This document shows positions 30,990-39,839 of a stretch of 64,000 nucleotides of DNA, one piece after another. Made by a program: the position numbers and the translations under genes. Source of the DNA: Symbiodinium natans (Eukaryota > Sar > Dinophyceae > Suessiales > Symbiodiniaceae); the NCBI GenBank assembly GCA_905221605.1, contig CAJNDS010002621.1, forward strand, positions 62,001 to 126,000. The letters run 5' to 3'. The notes below the pieces were generated by a model. The model was not told the origin of the DNA and did no database searches. It saw only the letters and a list, made by a program, of their open reading frames with translations. Every line of letters starts with the position of its first letter. The stretch's first letter is position 1.

Positions 30990-31230
30990 ATGCAGCTTGG
31001 AAACAGTGTATGTTTACTCCTATTCGCAGAAGAACCCCCCTAAAAGACATCAAAACAACATCTTCCTTAGCAGGGCTATGTAGGGAATATTGAATTAATG
31101 TCTTTGGGTTCTTCAGCAAATAGCAGTCTACAAGGGGTTGCATTCGGCTTCAGGGCAGTGTCGCATGTCCGTCGTTCTTGGCGAACAAGCAAAATGGTGG
31201 CATGTGCTGCCTGTGCACAAGGACGCCTAA
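30990..31230 (+). CDS. Small two-exon gene, complete open frame
   Basis: ATG 30990-30992; exon 30990-31025 (MQLGNSVCLLLF) and exon 31117-31230 (QIAVYKGLHSASGQCRMSVV, AKWWHVLPVHKDA, TAA 31228-31230). 49 residues, in phase. The intron (31026-31116, GC-AG) is the family Q element. The ATG may be internal to a longer gene. The hydrophobic start could be a signal or anchor. Family not recognised. Confidence 0.45.
31026..31116. mobile_element. Family Q element as intron
   Basis: GAAGAACCCCCCTAAAAGAC-AT and ATGTCTTTGGGTTCTTC are inverted copies; GCA is duplicated at both borders. Confidence 0.65.
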
Positions 31231-31290
31231 ACCCTGAACCCTAAACCCCAAGCCCTAAACCCTAAACCCTAAACCCCAAACCCTAAACCC

Positions 31291-31405
31291 CAAACCCACT
31301 GCACATTCTGGAGACTCTTGCTTACTGATACAGTGCTCGCATTCCTCCTTCCTATTCCGAAGCGATGGCGGCAGCCTGTGGCCATAGCCCGCTTCGCTTC
31401 ACGTC
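31291..31405 (+). CDS. Possible exon
   Basis: Open frame CTFWRLLLTDTVLAFLLPIP then KRWRQPVAIARFASR, running into a run of about 18 G. Membrane-like first half. Confidence 0.35.
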
Positions 31406-31505
31406 GCGGGGGGGGGGGGGGGGGAAGCTAGACAAACATGAACCCTAAACCCTAAACCCTAAACCCTAAACCCTAAACCCTAAACCCTAAACCCCCCATG
31501 CACAG

Positions 31506-31593
31506 GCAACATAAGCTCGCAACTCGAGCTCTCACTCCAAGATGAGACCGGACGGAAACTAAAAAGATCCAGAGGGATGAAACATGCATTTTG
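31506..31593 (+). CDS. Exon before a truncated family A intron
   Basis: After TGCACAG: NISSQLELSLQDETGRKLKR then SRGMKHAF. Donor TG|GATGTTTCCCC (GA) as in the 11393 intron. A phase-consistent continuation lies near 31732 (TEPTKPLRAHRL). Confidence 0.4.
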
Positions 31594-31680
31594 GATGTTT
31601 CCCCCTTCTGTACTAACAGTCCTTAGTAGGGATTATGATAGGGGATACAAGAATCCCTATCAAGGACTGCTAATATGAAA
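31594..31680. mobile_element. Family A element, right end lost
   Basis: Left arm GATGTTTCCCCCTTCTGTAC; right arm stops at ACTGCTAATATG where CCCTAAA repeats begin. Confidence 0.65.
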
Positions 31681-31796
31681 CCCTAAACCCTACGTATACC
31701 GTTACGGGTCCCTGATATTTTTCCGCAATAAGGACCGAGCCGACCAAGCCGCTCAGGGCCCATAGACTTTGAAAACGGTCTGATTTTACTTTCTGC

Positions 31797-32035
31797 CCAG
31801 ATCGTCCAAAACCCCTATTATAGTTAAGGGGTTTAGGGTTTAGGGTTTAGGGTTTAGGGAAAGGAATATACCAGGACAGGCTATTTTACCCTGTAACCCC
31901 TTAAAAAGGCCCTTGATAGGGTTGATTATGGGGATTAGCCTAATAGCCCAGCCTGGTACCCGAATTCACGACAATGATCCTTAGTATAAATTAGGGTGGA
32001 CTCCTTCATTAAGGGGTTTTGGAAGATCTTGGTGG
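31797..32035. mobile_element. Family E element with TTTAGGG insert
   Basis: CCCAGATCGTCCAAAACCCC and GGGGTTTTGGAAGATCTTGG pair as arms; the interior has TTTAGGG repeats and the family's GGAATATACC motif. Confidence 0.7.
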
Positions 32036-32043
32036 TTCTTCGC

Positions 32044-32125
32044 AGGGAGTGAGGGAATCGGGCGTCTTATCTCTTTCTATATCTAAACCTCTTTTTCTGC
32101 AAGGTACCTAATTCCCTCATGCCCT
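32044..32125. mobile_element. Family R element
   Basis: AGGGAGTGAGGGAATCGGG and ACCTAATTCCCTCATGCCCT are inverted copies around a pyrimidine-rich loop. Confidence 0.55.
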
Positions 32126-32127
32126 AC

Positions 32128-32662
32128 TACTACTCCTGTCTGGGTGCACGCGGGAGGCTTTGATACTGCTGACGCTCAGCAAGCTTCCTGCCCGCGCACG
32201 AGCAAGAGGGACATCTTCTGCACTCCTTCTCGGGGGTATGCGAGGGTTTAAGGTTTAGGGTTTAGGGTTTAAGGTTTAGGGTTTAGGGTTTAGGCGCTTG
32301 ATGCCTTCACACTTGTCATTCGGGGGGCTGGGGGGCTTACTGTTCAGGAAGTCAGGGTGTGGTTCTTGGTAGCCCAAAAACCACATTTTCACAAGGGCGC
32401 CCTTACTTTGGTTGGTTACTTGATAAGAAAAGTTGAACCCCCACAAAGGGAAAAGGGCACCACTGGGCTACTAAGTGTTGGTAACTCAGGGTGTTGTTGG
32501 CAACCCTAAACCCTGAACCCTAAACTCTAAACCCTAAACCCCAAACCCTAAACCCTCAACCCTAGTCAGCAGTGGTTTGTTTACGATCCCCCGTTGTTGA
32601 CGTCGAGGCGTGGAGACATCTCAAGATCTCGCAAGACCCTCGAACCCAACAACCTCCAATAA
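32128..32662 (+). CDS. 3' part of an unknown gene
   Basis: Exon-like stretches: 32132-32246 (TTTPVWVHAGGFDTADAQQA), 32297-32369 (LDAFTLVIRGAGGLTVQEVR, then WFL and a GT donor at the family D border) and 32573-32662 (30 codons, WFVYDPPLLTSRRGDISRSR, TAA 32660-32662). Junction phases between the first two are not fixed. Family not recognised. Confidence 0.4.
32368..32486. mobile_element. Family D element
   Basis: GTAGCCCAAAAACCAC on the left, GGGCACCACTGGGCTAC on the right. Confidence 0.6.
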
Positions 32663-32769
32663 GGCTACAAGCCTCAAACCACAAAAACCCAAAACACTAA
32701 ACCCTAAACCCTAAACCCAAATCCACAGTAGCCTTTCGGCACTTTCCCTTTGGGCTCCTCCTGCTACAG

Positions 32770-32877
32770 GTACTCGTCCGGCTCGGTGCGCGCCGAGGGG
32801 AGAGGCTTACCTCTAGGGACTCCCTCCTCACTGCAGTGTGGGTTTCGGAATGGATGTATAACGCCGCTTTAGGGTGA
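32770..32877 (+). CDS. Possible exon
   Basis: After CTGCTACAG: VLVRLGARRGERLTSRDSLL then TAVWVSEWMYNAAL, before TTTAGGG-type DNA. 36 codons including a TGA, or a donor just before it. Confidence 0.4.
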   Translation, partial: VLVRLGARRGERLTSRDSLLTAVWVSEWMYNAALG

Positions 32878-33211
32878 AGGCTTTGGGGTTTAGGGTTTAG
32901 GGGGTGAGGGGAGAGGGGGGGGAAGTTAGGGGAGGGGTGGGTGGGGTGGGTGGGGGTTGGGGTTAGCGATTTTGACCAGTTGATTTCATGGTAACGATTG
33001 CTCTAGGTCGGTTCGCAGGGCTCGAGTTGCGGCGCTGTTCTGTCGGAAGTCCTATACTGTTTGGTGGTGGATGTGGGGGGTTTAGGATTGCAGGTCCTCC
33101 ACGTGGGGGGGCGTAGATGCTGTGAGGCTGCTGAGGACGCAGCAGCCCTAAACCCAAAGCCCTAAGCCCTAAACCCCAAAACCCCAAACCCTAAACCCCA
33201 AAGAGAAACAG

Positions 33212-33303
33212 AAACGTTTTCGAGAGCCTCTAAGCCCGCTGTCCTGGTCGTTTGGATCCACATCGGTGAGGAATTTGCCTTGGTTGGAGGCGAGACCTCT
33301 CAG
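33212..33303 (+). CDS. Internal exon
   Basis: After GAAACAG: TFSRASKPAVLVVWIHIGEE then FALVGGETSQ and donor CAG|GTGC. Good codon texture and splice sites. Confidence 0.45.
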
Positions 33304-33440
33304 GTGCTTAGGGCTTAGGAGCTTATAAGGGCTTAGGGGCTTAGGGGCTTAGGGGCTTAGGGGCTTAGGGGCTTAGGGCTTAGGGTTTAGGGTTTAGGGT
33401 TTAGGGCTGTGTGAGACTGATTCCTGAGGCGGAGCTGTCA

Positions 33441-33825
33441 TGTTTCGGAAGGCAAAACTCCACCTGAACGGAAGACGCACAGCTTTGAACCATAAGGCAC
33501 CAAGGCAAAGTAAGACCCGCAATATCTCGCAATCATGGATCCAGATGCGTCCTGAAACCAGAAAACCTACCTTTCAGTACACCCCGAACCCGAAACCCTG
33601 AACCCTGGACATCTACCTGTGCACCCTCAATGAAAACCACCTTCAAGCCAAGACCGCCTCAATCCCCCTAAACCCTACAAACTCTAAACCTTACATAACC
33701 TCAGCCCTGGACCCGTAATTTGCGAAGTTGCGTGTGGCAGAATCTCCACTTCAGGCCCCCAGGCTTCTGGAAGGCCCTGTATAGTGGGGGCTTGCGGTGC
33801 CTGGCCAGAGCAAAGGAACCCGAAA
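33441..33825 (+). CDS. Possible exons
   Basis: Open plus-strand stretches: 33441-33600 (MFRKAKLHLNGRRTALNHKA), 33608-33665 (YLCTLNENHLQAKTASIPL) and 33718-33785 (KLRVAESPLQAPRLLEGPV to TAG). Not linked. Confidence 0.3.
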
Positions 33826-34587
33826 CCCGAAACCCGAAACCCTAAACAAACCCTAAACTGTTTACGGTTTAGGTTATGGTTTAGGGTTTAGGGTTTAGAG
33901 TTTAGGGTTTCGGGTTTAGGGCTTAGGGTTCAGAGTTTCGGGTTTAGGGTTTTGTGTTTCGGTTTGGGGTTTTGGGACAGGCAGAGCCGAAAATGTCATT
34001 TCACAAAAACGTACGCGTGGATACCGCAGGTAAGATTTTGGCCACATGCAAGATCCCGAAACGCCCTAGCACCAATGCCCCCAACAACATGCAACACTAC
34101 AAAGCAAACCCTGAACCCCTAAACTCTAAACCCTAAACCCTCAATCCTAAACCCTAACAAAAAGCCTGTTCAAAAAAGCTGCCCCGCAGACCCGGAGACT
34201 CCACGCTTCTCAACACTCAAACCCTCCAGCCCGCACTAACTCCCAAGCCGCCCCAAATCCCTGAAACGGCTTAGGGTCTAGGGTTTAGGGGTTTAGGATG
34301 TAGGGTTTAGGGTTGAGGTGCCTTGTTTCCCCAAATCCCCTAAACCCTAGATGCCACTCAACCGTTTGAACCCTAAACCCCTCTCTCCCCAAAAACGCCC
34401 CAACCTGGACCCCACCTCCCCCAACCCCCGACAAACCAACAACAACATCCCCAAACGCCCTAAACGCCCCAAACCAAACCCCTTGAACCTAAACCCAAAT
34501 CCCCAAACCCCCTAACCCTAAACCCTAAACCCTAAATCCTAAACCCTAAACCCTAAACCCTAAACGCCCCTAATCCCCGGATCGAGC

Positions 34588-34679
34588 GTCGCATTCCACG
34601 TCTGGTGGTGCAGTGGCCAGGCGCCCCGAGCTCAACGCCCGGGAGCGCCTCGGAGGCACCTGCCAGAATTTGGTGAAGG
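34588..34679 (+). CDS. Possible exon
   Basis: Open frame GGAVARRPELNARERLGGTC then QNLVK with a donor at the start of a GTTTACG/GTTTAGGG tract. Confidence 0.4.
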
Positions 34680-34682
34680 GTT

Positions 34683-34830
34683 TACGTAGGGTTTAGGGTT
34701 TAGGGTTTAGGGTTTAGGGTTTAGGGTTTAGGGTTTAGGGTTTAGGGTTTAGGGTTTGGGGTTTGGGGTTTGGGGTTTGGGGTTTGGGGTTTGGGGTTTG
34801 GGGTTTGGGCTTGGGGTTTGGGGTTTAGCT
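34683..34830 (+). repeat. TTTAGGG tract passing into TTTGGGG
   Basis: About 10 TTTAGGG then about 9 TTTGGGG units. Confidence 0.95.
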
Positions 34831-34834
34831 GAAG

Positions 34835-34927
34835 AGCCCCAAGCAGCGCGGAGTCCCCCCCCGTCGACACCTCAAACCCGACACCCTGAAGCCGTGTATG
34901 GTTGCAGGCTTCAGGCATCCTCCTTGA
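34835..34927 (+). CDS. Possible terminal exon
   Basis: After AGCTGAAG: PKQRGVPPRRHLKPDTLKPC then MVAGFRHPP and TGA at 34925-34927. Flanked by TTTAGGG before and CCCTAAA after. Confidence 0.4.
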   Translation, partial: SPKQRGVPPRRHLKPDTLKPCMVAGFRHPP

Positions 34928-34934
34928 CATGACT

Positions 34935-35055
34935 CCCTAAACCCTAAACCCTAAACCCTAAACCCTAAACCCTAAACCCTAAACCCTAAACCCTAAACCC
35001 TAAACCCTAAACCCTAAACCCTAAACCCTAAACCCTAAACCCTAAACCCTAAACC
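34935..35055 (-). repeat. CCCTAAA tract
   Basis: About 17 perfect units. Confidence 0.95.
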
Positions 35056-35573
35056 CCAATCACTAAACCCAATCAAGGACGAGGATGCCTGGGAATTCTG
35101 GGTCGGGTAGGCTGAGATGTTGAGGGCATGCGCATCTAGGCTTCGGTATGGTTTGGACTTTGGACTGTAGCTGCAGCGAATTCAGCTGACTGAAGAAGTT
35201 ATTTACCCTAAACCCTAAACCCTAAACCCTAAGCCCTAAACCCTAAACCCTCGAATTCAGACGATGAACGGGGTGGATGAACATGAAACTGAAAAGAGGC
35301 CATGTTGAGAAGGCCCCAAACCCTAAACCCCCAAAAAACCCTAAAAACCCTAAAGCCCTAACACCCTGAAACCTGAAACCTGAAACCCCTAGCCACTAAA
35401 CCCCAAACCCTAAAACCCCAAAACCCTAAACTCTACCACCCTACCACCCTACGACCTTAACACCCTAAATTCCTAAACCCTGAACCCTGAGGATGGTTCG
35501 TGTTTAGGGTTTAGGGTTCAGGGATTAGGGTTTAGGGTTTAGGGTTTAGGGTTCAGGGATTCAGGGTCTTCAG

Positions 35574-35681
35574 GCATGCTTGTCTGTTTTTAAAGCCCTG
35601 AAACATATCTCCGAAATAAGATCCGCTCCAGACTCGACCAGGCAAAGAATTCACAAATCCAAAGAGTGCACCTTGGCTAAG
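35574..35681 (+). CDS. Internal exon next to a family C intron
   Basis: After GTCTTCAG: ACLSVFKALKHISEIRSAPD then STRQRIHKSKECTLAK (36 codons). The family C element follows directly. A further exon may lie at 35845-35930 (LLVDSLDPRDTLLDLRHCAP). Confidence 0.45.
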
Positions 35682-35805
35682 TGCTTGCAGGCTCATGAGC
35701 AGATATAAGTAGGGTTGTAAGTACCAAACCCTACACCCTAAACCCTAAACACAGGGGTATGGCTACAATTTCCATGCTTCTAAATACCCATGAACATCGA
35801 AGAAT
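35682..35805. mobile_element. Family C element
   Basis: TGCTTGCAGGCTCATGAG, ATATAAGTAGGGTTGTAA, then AAATACCCATGAACATCGAA; two CCCTAAA units inside. Confidence 0.65.
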
Positions 35806-36098
35806 CACTTCCCTTTACGACCAAGAGTAACCTTTCCTAGACTGTGTTCCTTCTCTCCGCCTTGCTGCTGGTGGATAGTCTCGATCCAAGGGATACCTTG
35901 CTCGACCTGCGGCATTGCGCGCCTCAAACCCTAAACCCTAAACCCTAAACCCTGAACCCTGAACCCTAAACCCTAAACCCTAAACGCTGAACCCTGAACC
36001 CTAAACCCTGAACCTCAAACCCCAAACCCTAAACCCTACGCTGGGAGGAGGGAAGTGGAGGTTTGTGAGGTTCGTTCATGGTTTGTGTACAGCCAGTC

Positions 36099-36168
36099 CT
36101 ATATATATATATATAGATATATATATATATATATGTAAGAGGGACCTTTAGGTACTATGTGATTACTT
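36099..36168. repeat. AT repeat and left border of the satellite block
   Basis: (AT)n followed by GGGACCTTTAGGTACTATGT with GATTAC; the complement of this reappears at 47768-47830. Confidence 0.75.
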
Positions 36169-36175
36169 TCCTTTC

Positions 36176-37915
36176 TTGGAGAAGGAGGTTAAATAGTTTA
36201 GATAGTTTAGATAGTTCAGGAAGCCCCTGAACTATCTAAACTATCTAACCTCGATTTTGGGAAAAAAGGAGGTTAGATAGTTTAGATAGTTTAGATAGTT
36301 TAGACGAGCCCCTAAACTATCTAAACTATCTAACCTCGGTTTTGGGAAAAAAGGAGGTTAGATAGTTTAGATAGTTTAGATAGTTTAGAAAGCTTCACTT
36401 CCCTCTGGGTCGTCCCCAGCCAGAGGTTAGATAGTTTAGATAGTTTAGATAGTTCAGGAAGCCCCTGAACTATCTAAACTATCTAAACTATCTAACCTCT
36501 TTCCGGGGAGGCCCCCAGGAGGTTTGAAACTTTCTAAACTATCTAAACTATCTAAACTATCTAAACTATCTAAACTATCTAACCTCGATTTTGGGAGAAA
36601 AGGAGGTTAGATACTTTAGATAGTTTAAATAGTTTAGATAGTTTAGATAGTTTAGATAGTTTAGATAGTTTAGATAGTTTAGATAGTTTAGATAGTTTAG
36701 ACGAGCCCCTAAACTATCTAAACTATCTAATCTCGATTTTGGGAAAAAAGGAGGTTAGATAGTTTAGATAGTTTATATAGTTTAGATAGTTTTGAAAGTT
36801 TCAATTCCCTCTGGGTCGTCCCCAGCCAGAGGTTAGATAGTTTAGATAGTTTAGATAGTTCAGGAAGCCCCTGAACTATCTAAACTATCTAAACTATCTA
36901 ACCTCTTTCCGGGGAGGCCCCCAGAAGGTTTGAAACTTTCTAAACTATCTAAACTATCTAAACTATCTAAACTATCTAAACTATCTAAACTATCTAAATA
37001 GTTTAGATAGTTTAGATAGTTTGTGTAGTTTAGACGAGCCCCTAAACTATCTAAACTATCTAACCTCGATTTTGGGAAAAAAGGAGGTTAGATAGTTTAT
37101 ATAGTTTAGATAGTTTAGAAAGTTTCAATTCCCTCTGGGTCGTCCCCAGCCAGAGGTTAGATACTTTAGATAGTTTAGATAGTTCAGGAAGCCCCTGAAC
37201 TATCTAAACTATCTAAACTATCTAACCTCTTTCCGGGGAGGCCCCCAGAAGGTTTGAAACTTTCTAAACTATCTAAACTATCTAAACTATCTAACCTCGA
37301 TTTTGGGAGAAAAGGAGGTTAGATAGTTTAGATAGTTTAGATAGTTTAGATAGCTTAGACGAGCCCCTAAACTATCTAAACTATCTAACCTCGATTTTGA
37401 GAAAAAAGGAGGTTAGATAGTTTAGATAGTTTAGATAGTTTAGATAGTTTAGCTAGTTTAGAAAGTTTCAATTCCCTCTGGGTCGTCCCCAGCCAGAGGT
37501 TAGATAGTTTAGATAGTTTAGATAGTTCAGGAAGCCCCTGAACTATCTAAACTATCTAAACTATCTAACCTCTTTCCGGGGAGGCCCCCAGGAGGTTTGA
37601 AACTTTCTAAACTATCTAAACTATCTAAACCATCTAAACTATCTAACCTCGATTTTGGGAGAAAAGGATGTTAGATAGTTTAGATAGTTTAGATAGTTTA
37701 GATAGTTTAGATAGTTTAGACGAGCCCCTAAACTATCTAAACTATCTAACCTCGATTTGGGAAAAACGGAGGTTAGATAGTTTAGATAGTTTAGATAGTT
37801 TAGAAAGTTTCAATTCCCTCTGGGTCGTCCCCAGCCAGAGGTTAGATACTTTAGATAGTTTAGATAGTTCAGGAAGCCCCTGAACTATCTAAACTATCTA
37901 AACTATCTAACCCCT
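36176..37915. repeat. TAGATAGTTT array with higher-order structure
   Basis: Runs of the 10-mer TAGATAGTTT and its complement alternate, so stretches are mutually inverted. They are punctuated by CTCTGGGTCGTCCCCAGCCA (at about 36400, 36809, 37131, 37467, 37817), CTTTCCGGGGAGGCCCCCAG and CTCGATTTTGGGAAAAAAGG, giving a composite unit of 320-410 bp. Confidence 0.95.
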
Positions 37916-37917
37916 AG

Positions 37918-39245
37918 CTGAGCAGTCCTCCCTGAATCGGTTTTCCAAAAACTTACAGGGGGACACTGCTTGCGAGTTGTCATTTTGGGAGCTCAGTTTT
38001 CCAAAAACTGAAGGGGGACACTGCTTGCGATTTGTCATTTTGGGAGCTCAGTTTTCCAAAAGCTTAAGGGGGACACTGCTTGCGATTTGTCATTTCGGGA
38101 GCGCAGTTTTCCAAAAAACTTAAGGGGGACACTGCTTGCGATTTGTCATTTTGGGAGCTTAGTTTTCCAAAAGTTTAAGGGGGACACTGCTTGCGATTTG
38201 TCATTTTGGAAGCGCATTTTTCCAAAAAACTTACGGGGGACACTGCTTGCGATTTGTCATTTTGGGAGCTTAGTTTTCCAAAAGCTTAAGGGGGACACTG
38301 CTTGCGATTTGTCATTTTGGAAGCGCATTTTTCCAAAAAACTTGCGGGGGACACTGCTTGCGATTTGTCATTTTGGGAGCTGAGTTTTCCAAAAGCTTAA
38401 GGGGGACACTGCTTGCGATTTGTCATTTTGGGAGCGCAGTTTTCCAAAAAACTGAAGGGGGACACTGCTTGCGATTTGTCATTTTGGGAGCTGAGTTTTC
38501 CAAAAGCTTAAGGGGGACACTGCTTGCGATTTGTCATTTCGGGAGCGCAGTTTTCCAAAAAACTTTCGGGGGACACTGCTTGCGATTTGTCATTTTGGGA
38601 GCTTAGTTTTCCAAAAGCTTAAGGGGGACACTGCTTGCGATTTGTCATTTTGGAAGCGCAGTTTTCCAAAAAACTTTCGGGGGACACTGCTTGCGATTTG
38701 TCATTTTTGGAGCTGAGTTTTCCAAAAGCTTAAGGGGGACACTGCTTGCGATTTGTCATTTTGGGAGCGCAGTTTTCCAAAAAACTTACGGGGGACACTG
38801 CTTGCGATTTGTCATTTTGGGAGCTTAGTTTTCCAAAAGCTTAAGGGGGACACTGCTTGCGATTTGTCATTTTGGAAGCGCATTTTTCCAAAAACTTAAA
38901 GGGGACACTGCTTGCGATTTGTCATTTTGGGAGCGCAGTTTTCCAAAAATCTTACGGGGAAACTGCTTGCGATATGTCATTTTGGGAGCGCAGTTTTCCA
39001 ACAACTTCAGGGGGGACACTGCTTGCGATTTGTTATTTTGGGAGCTCAGTTTTTCAAAAACTTAAGGGGGACACTGCTTGCGATTTGTCATTTTGGGAGC
39101 TCGGTTTTCCAAAAACTTAGAGGGGGACACTGCTTGCGATTTGTCATTTTGGGAGCTCAGTTTTTCAAAAATTTGCGGGGGACACTGCTTGCGATTTGTC
39201 ATTTTGGGAGCTTTGTTTTCCAAAACTTAAGGGGTACACTGCTTG
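37918..39245. repeat. 55-56 bp satellite, first array
   Basis: About 24 units of GGGGGACACTGCTTGCGATT, TGTCATTTTGGGAGC and TTTTCCAAAAACTT. Peptide repeats such as LLAICHFGS are read in several frames and are artefacts. Confidence 0.97.
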
Positions 39246-39289
39246 TAAGAGAACCCTTTATGTATTATTTGACCCGTGGCCTTGGTGAG

Positions 39290-39395
39290 GATCTTGGTCT
39301 GTATTCCTTATTCCTTATTCAATATTCCTTATTCCTTATTCCTTATTCTCTATTCCCTATTCTCTATTCCCTATTCCTTAATCCTTACCCCTTGT
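39290..39395 (+). repeat. CCTTATT/CTCTATTC simple repeat
   Basis: Loose 7-mers CCTTATT and TCCCTATTC between the 55-bp array and a degenerate TTTAGGG stretch. Confidence 0.85.
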
Positions 39396-39402
39396 TCCTT
39401 AC

Positions 39403-39835
39403 CTAGTCTAGGGTTTAGGGTTTGGGGTTTCTGGGTTTAGGGTTGAGGGTTTAGGGTTGAGGTAGGGTTTGGGGTTTAGGGTTTAGGGTTTGGGGGTTTG
39501 GGGGTTTAGGGGTTTAGGATTTGGGGTTTAGGGTAGCTCAGGGTTGAGGGTTTGTGGTTTTGGCTGAGGGTTAAGGGGTTTGCGGTTTAAGAGTTTAGGG
39601 TTTGTGATTTGGGGTTAGGGTTTGGGGTTTAGAGGGTTTGGGGTTTAGGGATTTAGGATTTGGGGTTTAGGGTTTGGGGTCGGTTTGGGGGGTATTTAAG
39701 CGTCTCCGGATTTAGCGGTTTAAATGGCTTAGCTTTGACTTGAGGAGTCGGGCTTTGAGGACGCGTAGAGGTTCGGATTTAGGGTCTGAACCATAAACCC
39801 TAAACCCCAAACCCTGAACCCTAAACCCTAAGAGG
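39403..39835 (+). repeat. Degenerate TTTAGGG/TTTGGGG stretch
   Basis: Decayed telomere-like DNA with a few intact units; the only such DNA inside the 36-48 kb block. No gene seen. Confidence 0.85.
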
Positions 39836-39839
39836 GACT

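Noticed and set aside
32963-33187. Minus-strand 74-codon frame
   Set aside because: Runs through degenerate telomere-like repeats; no splice or codon support.
36099-36140. TATA promoter
   Set aside because: It is an (AT)n repeat at the border of the satellite block, and no gene start lies nearby.
38087-39406. Repeat frames reading LLAICHFGS or LRFVILGAQFSK
   Set aside because: Translations of the 55-bp satellite; the reading frame changes between units.
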